In this document: in pieces, positions 1-5,347 of the stretch
How positions within the stretch are numbered: position 1 is the first letter of the stretch
How the letters are laid out: each line of letters starts with the position of its first letter
NCBI GenBank assembly: GCA_003531345.1
Contig: DQGZ01000099.1
Coordinates: 1 to 9,092 of the forward strand
From: Alphaproteobacteria bacterium
GTDB taxonomy: Bacteria > Pseudomonadota > Alphaproteobacteria > Rickettsiales > UBA8987
Length of the DNA stretch: 9,092 bases
Reading direction: 5' to 3'
Notes under the pieces: model-generated
What the model saw: only the letters and a program-made list of their open reading frames with translations
The model's database searches: none
Told to the model about the DNA's origin: nothing
Program-made: the position numbers and the translations under genes

Positions 1-217
1 TGTCAAACCCAAGGTTTTCTAAAACTGTTTGTGCCTTGATGGCTCTGCGTGGCGCGTTTGAAAGCAAGGCAATTTTCTTACCAGAATTTTTTAAGAACCT
101 TAGAGTTTCCACTGCATGTTCATATGGTTTATGGCCATCATGCAGAACACCCCAAAGATCAATTATGAAATAATTATATTTAGAATAAATTTCTTTTACT
201 GAGGAAATTATTTTCAT
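1..217 (-). CDS. HAD-superfamily class IIA hydrolase (TIGR01459-like), N-terminal part
   Basis: Only the first 72 codons lie in the window; the gene continues past the left edge. The translation starts MKIISSVKEIYSKY and has HAD motif I at residues 18-24 (I-I-D-L-W-G-V, then LHDG), with Asp20 the expected nucleophile. The second acidic residue of the usual DxD motif is replaced by Trp22, which is a family trait of the TIGR01459 group and not damage. Motif II is LLSNAPRR at 51-58, with Ser53 the phosphate-binding residue. Relatives are NagD-like phosphatases of the cytoplasm; the true substrate is unknown. The ATG (215-217) overlaps the fabH stop by four bases (ATGA), so it is the last visible gene of the rpmF-plsX-fabH operon and its translation is probably coupled to fabH. 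No strong ribosome binding site is seen, which fits coupling. The family call is confident; the physiological role is not known. Confidence 0.85.
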   Translation of the reverse strand, partial: MKIISSVKEIYSKYNYFIIDLWGVLHDGHKPYEHAVETLRFLKNSGKKIALLSNAPRRAIKAQTVLENLGFD

Positions 218-1170
218 AACTTCAATATCACGCTTCCCCATGTTAAGCCACCTCCAATTGCCTGCATGGCAAGGGTTTGACCAGGTTGGAATTTATTGTT
301 TGCAAACCCCCAGTCCAGTGCCAGAGGTATTGATGCAGCTGAAGTATTGCCGTGTATTGCCACGGTAGAAATTAATTTCTCTTTTGGCATTCCGAGTTTT
401 ACTATAGTGGCGTCAAGTATTCGCTGGTTAGCCTGATGAGGAATTACCCAGTCAATCTGCTCAGAAGTTACCCCCGCTTTTTTCAGTGATTCACTGGTGC
501 AGTCTGCAAGTTTTACAATAGCATGCTTGAATACTTCTTTTCCTTCCATGCGAAGCAGACCCGCTTTTTGATTCAGGCTTACACCGCTATCTGTCTGCAG
601 GATATTCCTGCTGCTACAATCACTATGGATTGAGAAGGAGAGTATTCCAGTATCTGATTTTTCTGATGGCTCAATTATTACTGCGCCAGCACCATCACCG
701 AAAAGAATGCAGGTGTTTCTGTCTGTCCAGTCAATTATTTTGGTTATAGTTTCTGCACCGATAACTAAAGCACGTTTGAAATTACCAGATTTCAGAAGAC
801 TGTCCGCCACTGAAACTGCATAAATAAACCCTGTACACACTGCCTGAATATCAAAAGCAGCGGCATTTTTTATGCCCAATTTTTCCTGAACGCATACAGC
901 AGTTGCAGGAAAGGTAAGATCTGGTGTGGTGGTTGCCACTATTATAAGATCAATATCTTCTGGCTTCAGGCTTGCTTTTTTTAGCGCATTTGCTGCAGCT
1001 TTGGATGCTAGGTCTGAAGTTAACTCTTCTGGTTTTGCCAAATGGCGCTCTTTTATTCCAGTGCGCTCAATTATCCACTCGCTATTAGTTTCGACCATTT
1101 TTTCTAGGTCAGAATTAGTAAGTATCTTTTCAGGCAAATATGACCCTGTTGAAATAAGGATATTATTCAT
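214..1170 (-). CDS. fabH: Beta-ketoacyl-ACP synthase III (FabH)
   Basis: This 318-residue enzyme condenses acetyl-CoA with malonyl-ACP to start each round of type II fatty-acid synthesis in the cytoplasm. The thiolase-fold catalytic triad is intact: Cys112 in the AVCTGF motif, His245 in IPHQANQR and Asn275 in HGNTSAAS, at almost the same numbers as in E. coli FabH (112/244/274). The N-terminal WIIERTGIKER (residues 32-42) and the C-terminal GGGLTWGS (306-313) are also typical, and the length is normal for the family. The ATG follows the plsX stop directly (TAG then ATG), and a GAGGGG stretch inside the end of plsX serves as its ribosome binding site. PlsX and FabH both use acyl-ACP/CoA pools, and the pairing is widely conserved. 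Its stop overlaps the next gene's start. Confidence 0.98.
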   Translation of the reverse strand: MNNILISTGSYLPEKILTNSDLEKMVETNSEWIIERTGIKERHLAKPEELTSDLASKAAANALKKASLKPEDIDLIIVATTTPDLTFPATAVCVQEKLGIKNAAAFDIQAVCTGFIYAVSVADSLLKSGNFKRALVIGAETITKIIDWTDRNTCILFGDGAGAVIIEPSEKSDTGILSFSIHSDCSSRNILQTDSGVSLNQKAGLLRMEGKEVFKHAIVKLADCTSESLKKAGVTSEQIDWVIPHQANQRILDATIVKLGMPKEKLISTVAIHGNTSAASIPLALDWGFANNKFQPGQTLAMQAIGGGLTWGSVILKL

Positions 1171-2262
1171 CTACCCCTCAATTTCAGATAAGAACTCATC
1201 TGTTTCCAAACTATGTCCTGAAGCTACCATGTCACGCATTATATGCTCATTGATGTTGTTCTTTGAAAGTTTATATGCAACTTTTATTGCATTTGCAAAG
1301 CCAACTTCATCGGCACTGCCATGGCTTTTAACAACTATGCCATTCAAACCAAGCAACATTGCGCCATTATAGTTTCTGGGGTCAAGCTGCTTTTTTAATT
1401 TTAGTAAGGCAGGGCTTGCAATAAATAGACCTATTAATCCAAAAATATTGGATTTAAGCTTGCTTTTGAACATATTAGCAAAGAATTTTGCTGTTCCCTC
1501 CGCGGTTTTAAGGGCGATATTACCACTGAACCCATCAGTTACTATAACATCTACTTTACCAGTGCATATATCACTTCCCTCAATAAACCCAATATAGTTC
1601 AGGTCTGCCCCCCCTTCTTCTATCATTGCGGCGGCAGAGCGCAGAACTTCATGTCCTTTGTTCCTTTCCTCTCCAACATTAAGAAGACCAACCGAAGGTG
1701 ATTTTTTTCCAAGAACAGTTTTAGCAAAGCTTGAACCCATAATAGAAAATTCAAACAGGTTTGTTGCGTCACATAATATATTAGCGCCAAGGTCAAGCAT
1801 CACACATAGACCTTTTTCAGTAGGTAATAAGCCGCCAATTGCTGGCCTATCAATTCCAGGTAAGGTTTGCAGTGATAGTTTTGAAATTGCCATCAAAGCG
1901 CCAGTATTGCCACTTGAAACAACTGCGGTCGCTTCACCATGCTTTACTGAGTCAATACTTAAGAACATTGATGAGTTTTTTGCCTTTCGTAGAGCAGTGG
2001 TAGGTTTTTCATCATTAGCAATAGATTCTTCTGTGTGAATGAACTCAGATGCTTCAGCAACGGATTTATAATTTCCTAACAGGGGTAGAACTTTATCACG
2101 GTGACCAAATATTTTAAATTTGAGGTCCGAATTGTCCTTAAGGGCAATTTCTGCCCCCTTGAGTACACTTAATGGTGCATAATCACCACCCATGGCATCA
2201 AGAGCTATAACAGCTCTTCTTCCAGTGTCGCGTACCAAATTTGGATTATTTTCCTTTACCAT
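1171..2262 (-). CDS. plsX: Phosphate acyltransferase PlsX
   Basis: PlsX turns acyl-ACP and phosphate into acyl-phosphate, the donor used by the membrane enzyme PlsY to make lysophosphatidic acid; it is a peripheral membrane enzyme. The 363-residue product has the family landmarks in order: ALDAMGGDYAP at 20-30, SSGNTGA at about 116-122, LDLGAN at 156-161, VGLLNVGEE at 191-199, IEGSD at 227-231, VTDGFSGNI at 241-249, GLNG at 305-308 and KSHGSAD at 312-318. The hydrophobic amphipathic stretch around 272-288 matches the region thought to touch the membrane. The ATG at 2262 has only a weak AGG upstream. The first 16 residues precede the conserved core, so the start is likely but not proven. It lies 44 bp after rpmF and abuts fabH, in the usual rpmF-plsX-fabH order. 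Confidence 0.97.
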   Translation of the reverse strand: MVKENNPNLVRDTGRRAVIALDAMGGDYAPLSVLKGAEIALKDNSDLKFKIFGHRDKVLPLLGNYKSVAEASEFIHTEESIANDEKPTTALRKAKNSSMFLSIDSVKHGEATAVVSSGNTGALMAISKLSLQTLPGIDRPAIGGLLPTEKGLCVMLDLGANILCDATNLFEFSIMGSSFAKTVLGKKSPSVGLLNVGEERNKGHEVLRSAAAMIEEGGADLNYIGFIEGSDICTGKVDVIVTDGFSGNIALKTAEGTAKFFANMFKSKLKSNIFGLIGLFIASPALLKLKKQLDPRNYNGAMLLGLNGIVVKSHGSADEVGFANAIKVAYKLSKNNINEHIMRDMVASGHSLETDEFLSEIEG

Positions 2263-2306
2263 TAACTGCCTGTAGATAGAGGCTTGAATAAGAAAATTAA
2301 GAGAAG

Positions 2307-2507
2307 CTATGCAACTTCTTCAGCTTCTTCAGCAACTCTTTTTATTATAACCTGCTTGCCGTTATAATAACCGTCTTTAGAGATATGGTGTGGACGTGCG
2401 TACTCACCAGTTGTTTTATTCTCTGAAACAGTAATGGTTTTCAAAGCCAGATGACTTCTTCTCTGACCTCTTTTCATTCTGGTGGTCTTTCTTTTAGGTA
2501 CTGCCAT
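2307..2507 (-). CDS. rpmF: Large ribosomal subunit protein bL32
   Basis: A 66-residue basic protein of the 50S subunit. The start MAVPKRKTTRMKRGQRRSH is the L32 signature and the middle RPHHISKDGYYNGKQV is characteristic of alphaproteobacterial L32. There are no cysteines, so this is the zinc-free form. The C-terminus carries an acidic EEAEEVA tail; I recall a similar extension in Rickettsiales L32, which helps place the organism. The start is well fixed: AAAGGAG lies seven bases before the ATG, the best ribosome binding site in the window. It is the first gene of the minus-strand operon, so its promoter should sit in the divergent gap before bamE. Confidence 0.97.
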   Translation of the reverse strand: MAVPKRKTTRMKRGQRRSHLALKTITVSENKTTGEYARPHHISKDGYYNGKQVIIKRVAEEAEEVA

Positions 2508-2510
2508 TTT

Positions 2511-2520
2511 ACACTCCTTT
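2511..2520 (-). promoter_or_regulatory. Strong ribosome binding site of rpmF
   Basis: On the minus strand the sequence reads AAAGGAGTGTAAAATG, a near-perfect Shine-Dalgarno at ideal spacing. It is notable because most other genes here (metK, parC, the orphan gene) lack any clear one. Confidence 0.8.
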
Positions 2521-2542
2521 ATAAATTAATTTTATGAAAAAC

Positions 2543-2571
2543 TTGTAAGTTTCAAAAATGAGTAGTATCAA
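2543..2571 (+). promoter_or_regulatory. Possible promoter toward bamE
   Basis: TTGTAA (2543-2548), a 17-base spacer and TATCAA (2566-2571) give four of six matches to each sigma-70 box. The -35 box overlaps a short dyad (AAACTT-GT-AAGTTT) that could be a binding site or chance. It lies in the divergent rpmF/bamE gap, where promoters for both directions must exist, but the match is weak in AT-rich DNA. Confidence 0.25.
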
Positions 2572-2648
2572 ATTTTACATAAAATGAGGGGGCTTAATAA
2601 CTCATTATAATGAGAAAATCCAGTACTAATTTTGACCTAATGCCTGAA

Positions 2649-3134
2649 ATGAAAAAGAAAAAACCTACAAATCTATTAATCCTTTGTTTTTTAAGTATAT
2701 TTATCGCTTCATGCGCTGGCGTTGAGGAGGAGAACTTTGAAAGTAGAGGCTATGTAACCAAATTTTCTGACTTTTCTAAAGTAAAGCTAGGGGAGAGTGA
2801 TAAAGAAGAAGTTCTTAACATTCTTGGCTCTCCGATAACAACTTCAATCTTTGGTGATGAGCAATGGGTATATGCAGGCGGTGAGGTAACAAAAGAAACC
2901 TTCTTCAAGCCAGAGCTTAAAACTTATGAATCTTTTGTGATTACATTTGACAAGAATGGTATTGTAAAAAAGATAGACAAAAAAGATAAATCTGCTTTGA
3001 GAGATGTTAAAATTTCTAAAGACGAAACTTCAACCTCTGGAAATTCTGTAACTTTGATTCAGCAATTACTTGGCAATGTGGGCAAGTTTAATTCGCAGAA
3101 TAAAGTTGGCGCAGGCGGCGGCTTAGGAAGATAA
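2649..3134 (+). CDS. bamE: Outer-membrane assembly lipoprotein BamE (SmpA/OmlA family)
   Basis: A small lipoprotein that supports the BamA barrel in inserting outer-membrane proteins. With the start chosen here (ATG at 2649) the product has 161 residues and begins MKKKK, followed by a hydrophobic run and the lipobox IASC, giving a normal 22-residue lipoprotein signal whose Cys would be lipidated. Two further in-frame ATGs lie upstream at 2610 and 2640; they would add 13 or 3 polar residues before the signal and neither has a well-placed ribosome binding site. The SmpA/OmlA domain follows: FSKVKLGESDKEEVLNILG, then the EQWVYAGG strand, FFKPEL and ITFDKNGIVKKID. The C-terminal part with LIQQLLGNVGKFN and a Gly-rich end matches alphaproteobacterial BamE. 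metK begins 25 bp downstream, probably co-transcribed. Confidence 0.9.
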   Translation: MKKKKPTNLLILCFLSIFIASCAGVEEENFESRGYVTKFSDFSKVKLGESDKEEVLNILGSPITTSIFGDEQWVYAGGEVTKETFFKPELKTYESFVITFDKNGIVKKIDKKDKSALRDVKISKDETSTSGNSVTLIQQLLGNVGKFNSQNKVGAGGGLGR

Positions 3135-3159
3135 TTTAAATTATAATATAAATAGAAAA

Positions 3160-4347
3160 ATGGCAAAATTGACAAGATTTTATGACGTAAGAGAATATTT
3201 ATTCACTTCAGAGTCAGTTTCAGAAGGTCACCCAGATAAAGTAGCTGATCAAATATCGGATGCTATTCTTGATGAATATCTTAAACAAGACCCTTATTCT
3301 AGGGTAGCTGTTGAAACTTTAGTTACAACCAATAAAGTTGTAGTTGCTGGTGAAGTCAGGGGGGCGGAGTCAGTTAAAAAACGCGTTGAAGAAATAGTCC
3401 GTAATGTGGTTAGGAATATAGGTTATGAGCAGGAAGGGTTTCATTGGCAGAATTTGCAGGTTGAAAACTTAATACATGCTCAGTCATCACAAATTGCACA
3501 AGGGGTTGATAATGCAAAAAAAGAAAATGAAGGTGCTGGCGATCAGGGGCTTATGTTTGGTTATGCCTGCCGTGAAACTGAAGTTTTGATGCCTGCCCCA
3601 ATATATTATTCCCATAGGATACTCAGGTTGATATTTGATGATATTAAAGCTGGTAAATTAAAAGGTTTAGGACCTGATGCAAAAAGTCAGGTAACAGTAA
3701 AATATTCTGGTAATGACCCTGTAGGTGCTCACTCGGTTGTAGTTTCTATCCAGCACAACCCAGACCTAAGTCAGCAGCAGATACGTGATATTATTCGCCC
3801 TTATGTGAAAAAAGCGCTGCCTGAAGGCTGGGAAGTTCCAGAAGATGAGTTCTATGTTAACCCAACAGGTACCTTTATAATAGGTGGACCAGACGGCGAC
3901 ACAGGACTTACAGGAAGAAAAATAATTGTGGATACATATGGTGGTGCTGCACCACATGGTGGCGGTGCATTTTCTGGAAAAGACCCAACAAAGGTTGACA
4001 GATCTGCTGCATATATGGCCAGATATTTAGCTAAGAATGTTGTAGCAGCTGGCTTCTGTAATGCCTGCACAATTCAGATAGCATATGCAATTGGTGTAGC
4101 TAAACCGCTAGGTTTCTATGTTAATATGCACAACACAGGCAATATTAATGAATATGAATTGCAGGAAATAATTGAGAAAAGTGGTGTTGACCTAACGCCA
4201 TGGGGTTTACGCCAGCATTTGCAATTGCACCAGCCTATTTATCTACCATCTGCAACTTATGGCCACTTTGGAAGAAAACCACGTGATAATGGTGCATTCA
4301 GCTGGGAAAAAACAGACCTAGTGCCTAAATTAAAAGGCTTCAATTAG
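3160..4347 (+). CDS. metK: S-adenosylmethionine synthetase (MetK)
   Basis: MetK joins methionine and ATP to make S-adenosylmethionine, the cell's methyl donor, releasing phosphate and pyrophosphate. The 395-residue product has all expected motifs: YLFTSESVSEGHPDK at 13-27, with the catalytic His of GHPDK; the GAGDQG loop at 125-130; GGPDGDTGLTGRK at 242-254; and the glycine-rich DTYGG / GGGAFSGKDPTKVDRS segment at 258-282 that holds the triphosphate and metal ligands. The sequence is of the alphaproteobacterial type (QGVDNAK, PIYYSHRILRLIFDD, YGHFGR). No frameshift or stop interrupts it, and it is full length. The ATG at 3160 lacks a recognisable Shine-Dalgarno (AATATAAATAGAAAA precedes it), but later starts would cut conserved residues. 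No SAM riboswitch fits in the 25-bp leader. Confidence 0.98.
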   Translation: MAKLTRFYDVREYLFTSESVSEGHPDKVADQISDAILDEYLKQDPYSRVAVETLVTTNKVVVAGEVRGAESVKKRVEEIVRNVVRNIGYEQEGFHWQNLQVENLIHAQSSQIAQGVDNAKKENEGAGDQGLMFGYACRETEVLMPAPIYYSHRILRLIFDDIKAGKLKGLGPDAKSQVTVKYSGNDPVGAHSVVVSIQHNPDLSQQQIRDIIRPYVKKALPEGWEVPEDEFYVNPTGTFIIGGPDGDTGLTGRKIIVDTYGGAAPHGGGAFSGKDPTKVDRSAAYMARYLAKNVVAAGFCNACTIQIAYAIGVAKPLGFYVNMHNTGNINEYELQEIIEKSGVDLTPWGLRQHLQLHQPIYLPSATYGHFGRKPRDNGAFSWEKTDLVPKLKGFN

Positions 4348-4356
4348 AATTTTCCT

Positions 4357-4373
4357 ATTCCTTTTTAAGGAAT
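4357..4373. terminator. Weak dyad after metK, possible terminator
   Basis: A perfect 7-bp inverted repeat, ATTCCTT-TTT-AAGGAAT, begins ten bases after the metK stop. The stem is AT-rich and no T-run follows on either strand, so it is a poor intrinsic terminator. It could work as a processing or stabilising hairpin at the end of the bamE-metK transcript. Confidence 0.3.
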
Positions 4374-4395
4374 AATTATGCCTTAATTTCACTAA

Positions 4396-4411
4396 TACTG
4401 TAGTAAACTAT
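4396..4411 (+). repeat. Copy 1 of a 16-bp direct repeat
   Basis: TACTGTAGTAAACTAT, which recurs 107 bp downstream at 4503-4518 with 14 of 16 bases identical. Both copies lie in the convergent gap between metK and the unrecognised gene. Confidence 0.5.
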
Positions 4412-4502
4412 ACATCTAGATAGTACTGAAAAACTAGTTATACTTACGGTGAACATTCAGATCATTTAGCACCATAACAAACCTACCAACTAAAACCCAA
4501 TG

Positions 4503-4518
4503 TACTATAGTAAACTTT
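4503..4518 (+). repeat. Copy 2 of a 16-bp direct repeat, with palindromic core
   Basis: TACTATAGTAAACTTT. The first ten bases (TACTATAGTA) form a perfect palindrome; in copy 1 the same core has the central pair GT in place of AT. It lies 19 bp beyond the stop codon of the minus-strand gene. The rest of the 189-bp gap 4348-4536 shows no gene, tRNA or strong terminator. Confidence 0.5.
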
Positions 4519-4536
4519 TTTGATATTTATCTTATA

Positions 4537-5217
4537 CTACCTTTTATTTCCAACTTCAGCTATAGCTGGTTGTGGTGTTCCATCCGTTATTATAAGTGCT
4601 GTAGGGGATCTAGTTGGCACTACCATTTGTAAATCAGGTCGTACCTCAACTGGAAGATCAGACCATTTCCTATATGTATCATTTTCGATTGGGTCAACTG
4701 GATATACAAAAAGCTCATAAAGAATATGGTGTGGAACAGCATTTTTTGCTTGAACACCTTTTACTTCCATCTCGCTTTTTGCACCTCGAATAAGCTCTTG
4801 AGGAGTATTATGTCTATCTGCTCCGTCTAAAGTTGATGGCGTTTTTAACATTTCTTTATACTCTTGACTTATTCCTTCCCAAACATCTTTAAGAATGGAC
4901 AATGTTTCTTGATACAATCCAGGCTTCCATTCGGGATTTTTAGGCGTTTCAGGAAGATCAGGCAAAAATCTTATACGATCCAAAGCATAGTATGCACTAC
5001 TATATTCAGCAGATTTAACAGGAGGGTTCATTCTTTGACCAGAAGCTTGATCCGCATAAAAAAGGTCTTTAAATCCTTTTAAAAGGATTTCTGATATGTT
5101 TTCCACTTGTGGCTTTACTATTTCTGCATCAAACCCAAGCTCAGGCAAACTTCTATTTATACTATCACAAACTGATTGTATTACTTTTGAGTCTTTAATA
5201 TTAACAGTTGTTGTCAT
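4537..5217 (-). CDS. Unrecognised 226-residue protein
   Basis: I do not recognise this family. The frame is open for 227 codons, is the longest on either strand in the metK-parC interval, and has ordinary protein composition, so I take it as a real gene. The product looks soluble: no signal peptide and no membrane segment. It has one cysteine (Cys17) and three tryptophans (97, 113, 185). The N-terminal third (8-56) looks helical; a proline-rich stretch follows (85-101, PDLPETPKNPEWKP); then a helical region (102-125), a charged linker, and a C-terminal part (160-212) that alternates hydrophobic and proline residues (HHILYELFVYPVDP, LPVEVRPDLQMVVP, ALIITDG), suggesting beta strands. The ATG at 5217 has no Shine-Dalgarno. 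It converges with metK and diverges from parC and so forms its own transcription unit. It may be a lineage-specific gene; function unknown. Confidence 0.7.
   Translation of the reverse strand: MTTTVNIKDSKVIQSVCDSINRSLPELGFDAEIVKPQVENISEILLKGFKDLFYADQASGQRMNPPVKSAEYSSAYYALDRIRFLPDLPETPKNPEWKPGLYQETLSILKDVWEGISQEYKEMLKTPSTLDGADRHNTPQELIRGAKSEMEVKGVQAKNAVPHHILYELFVYPVDPIENDTYRKWSDLPVEVRPDLQMVVPTRSPTALIITDGTPQPAIAEVGNKR
5071..5090. repeat. Perfect 20-bp palindrome inside the unrecognised gene
   Basis: AAATCCTTTT followed by AAAAGGATTT is an exact inverted repeat with no central spacer. On the minus strand it encodes residues ILLKGF (about 44-49). RNA could fold into a hairpin, or the DNA could bind a dimeric protein; no partner is evident. 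Confidence 0.85.
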
Positions 5218-5248
5218 AAAAATTTATTTTACATTAAAACAAGTAAAC

Positions 5249-5276
5249 ATCCTAGCATATGTGTTTTTTTTTGCAA
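5249..5276 (-). promoter_or_regulatory. Possible promoter of the unrecognised gene
   Basis: Read on the minus strand: TTGCAA (5276-5271), a 16-base spacer that includes a run of nine A, then TAGGAT (5254-5249), about 31 bases before the ATG. Each box matches the sigma-70 consensus at four of six positions. The position is sensible but the support is weak. Confidence 0.3.
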
Positions 5277-5299
5277 CAAAAATATTAACCACTTATTAA
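5271..5299 (+). promoter_or_regulatory. Possible promoter of parC
   Basis: TTGCAA (5271-5276), a 17-base spacer and TATTAA (5294-5299) lie about 50 bases before the likely parC start. TTGCAA is its own reverse complement, so the same hexamer could be the -35 box of both divergent genes. This rests on weak consensus matches. Confidence 0.3.
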
Positions 5300-5347
5300 C
5301 TCAGTTTCACTAGCTTTTTCAGGTAGTTAGTTTAGTTATCCTATTTA

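Noticed and set aside
926..1372. 148-codon plus-strand frame across the fabH/plsX junction
   Set aside because: It is antisense to two well-supported enzymes, and its composition (Ser, Ile and Phe rich) is typical of an antisense shadow.
3135..3159. SAM riboswitch upstream of metK
   Set aside because: The gap is only 25 AT-rich bases with no stems, too short for any known SAM aptamer; the end of bamE occupies the rest.
4348..4536. tRNA or small RNA gene in the metK downstream gap
   Set aside because: A GGTG...CACC pairing near 4448-4474 was examined, but no cloverleaf, T-loop motif or strong terminator accompanies it.
4520..4720. Plus-strand frame resembling a small lipoprotein (hydrophobic start and AIAGC lipobox)
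   Set aside because: It begins at a TTG with no ribosome binding site, has no positive residues before the hydrophobic run, and lies antisense to the 3' end of the longer unrecognised gene. The lipobox is most likely chance.
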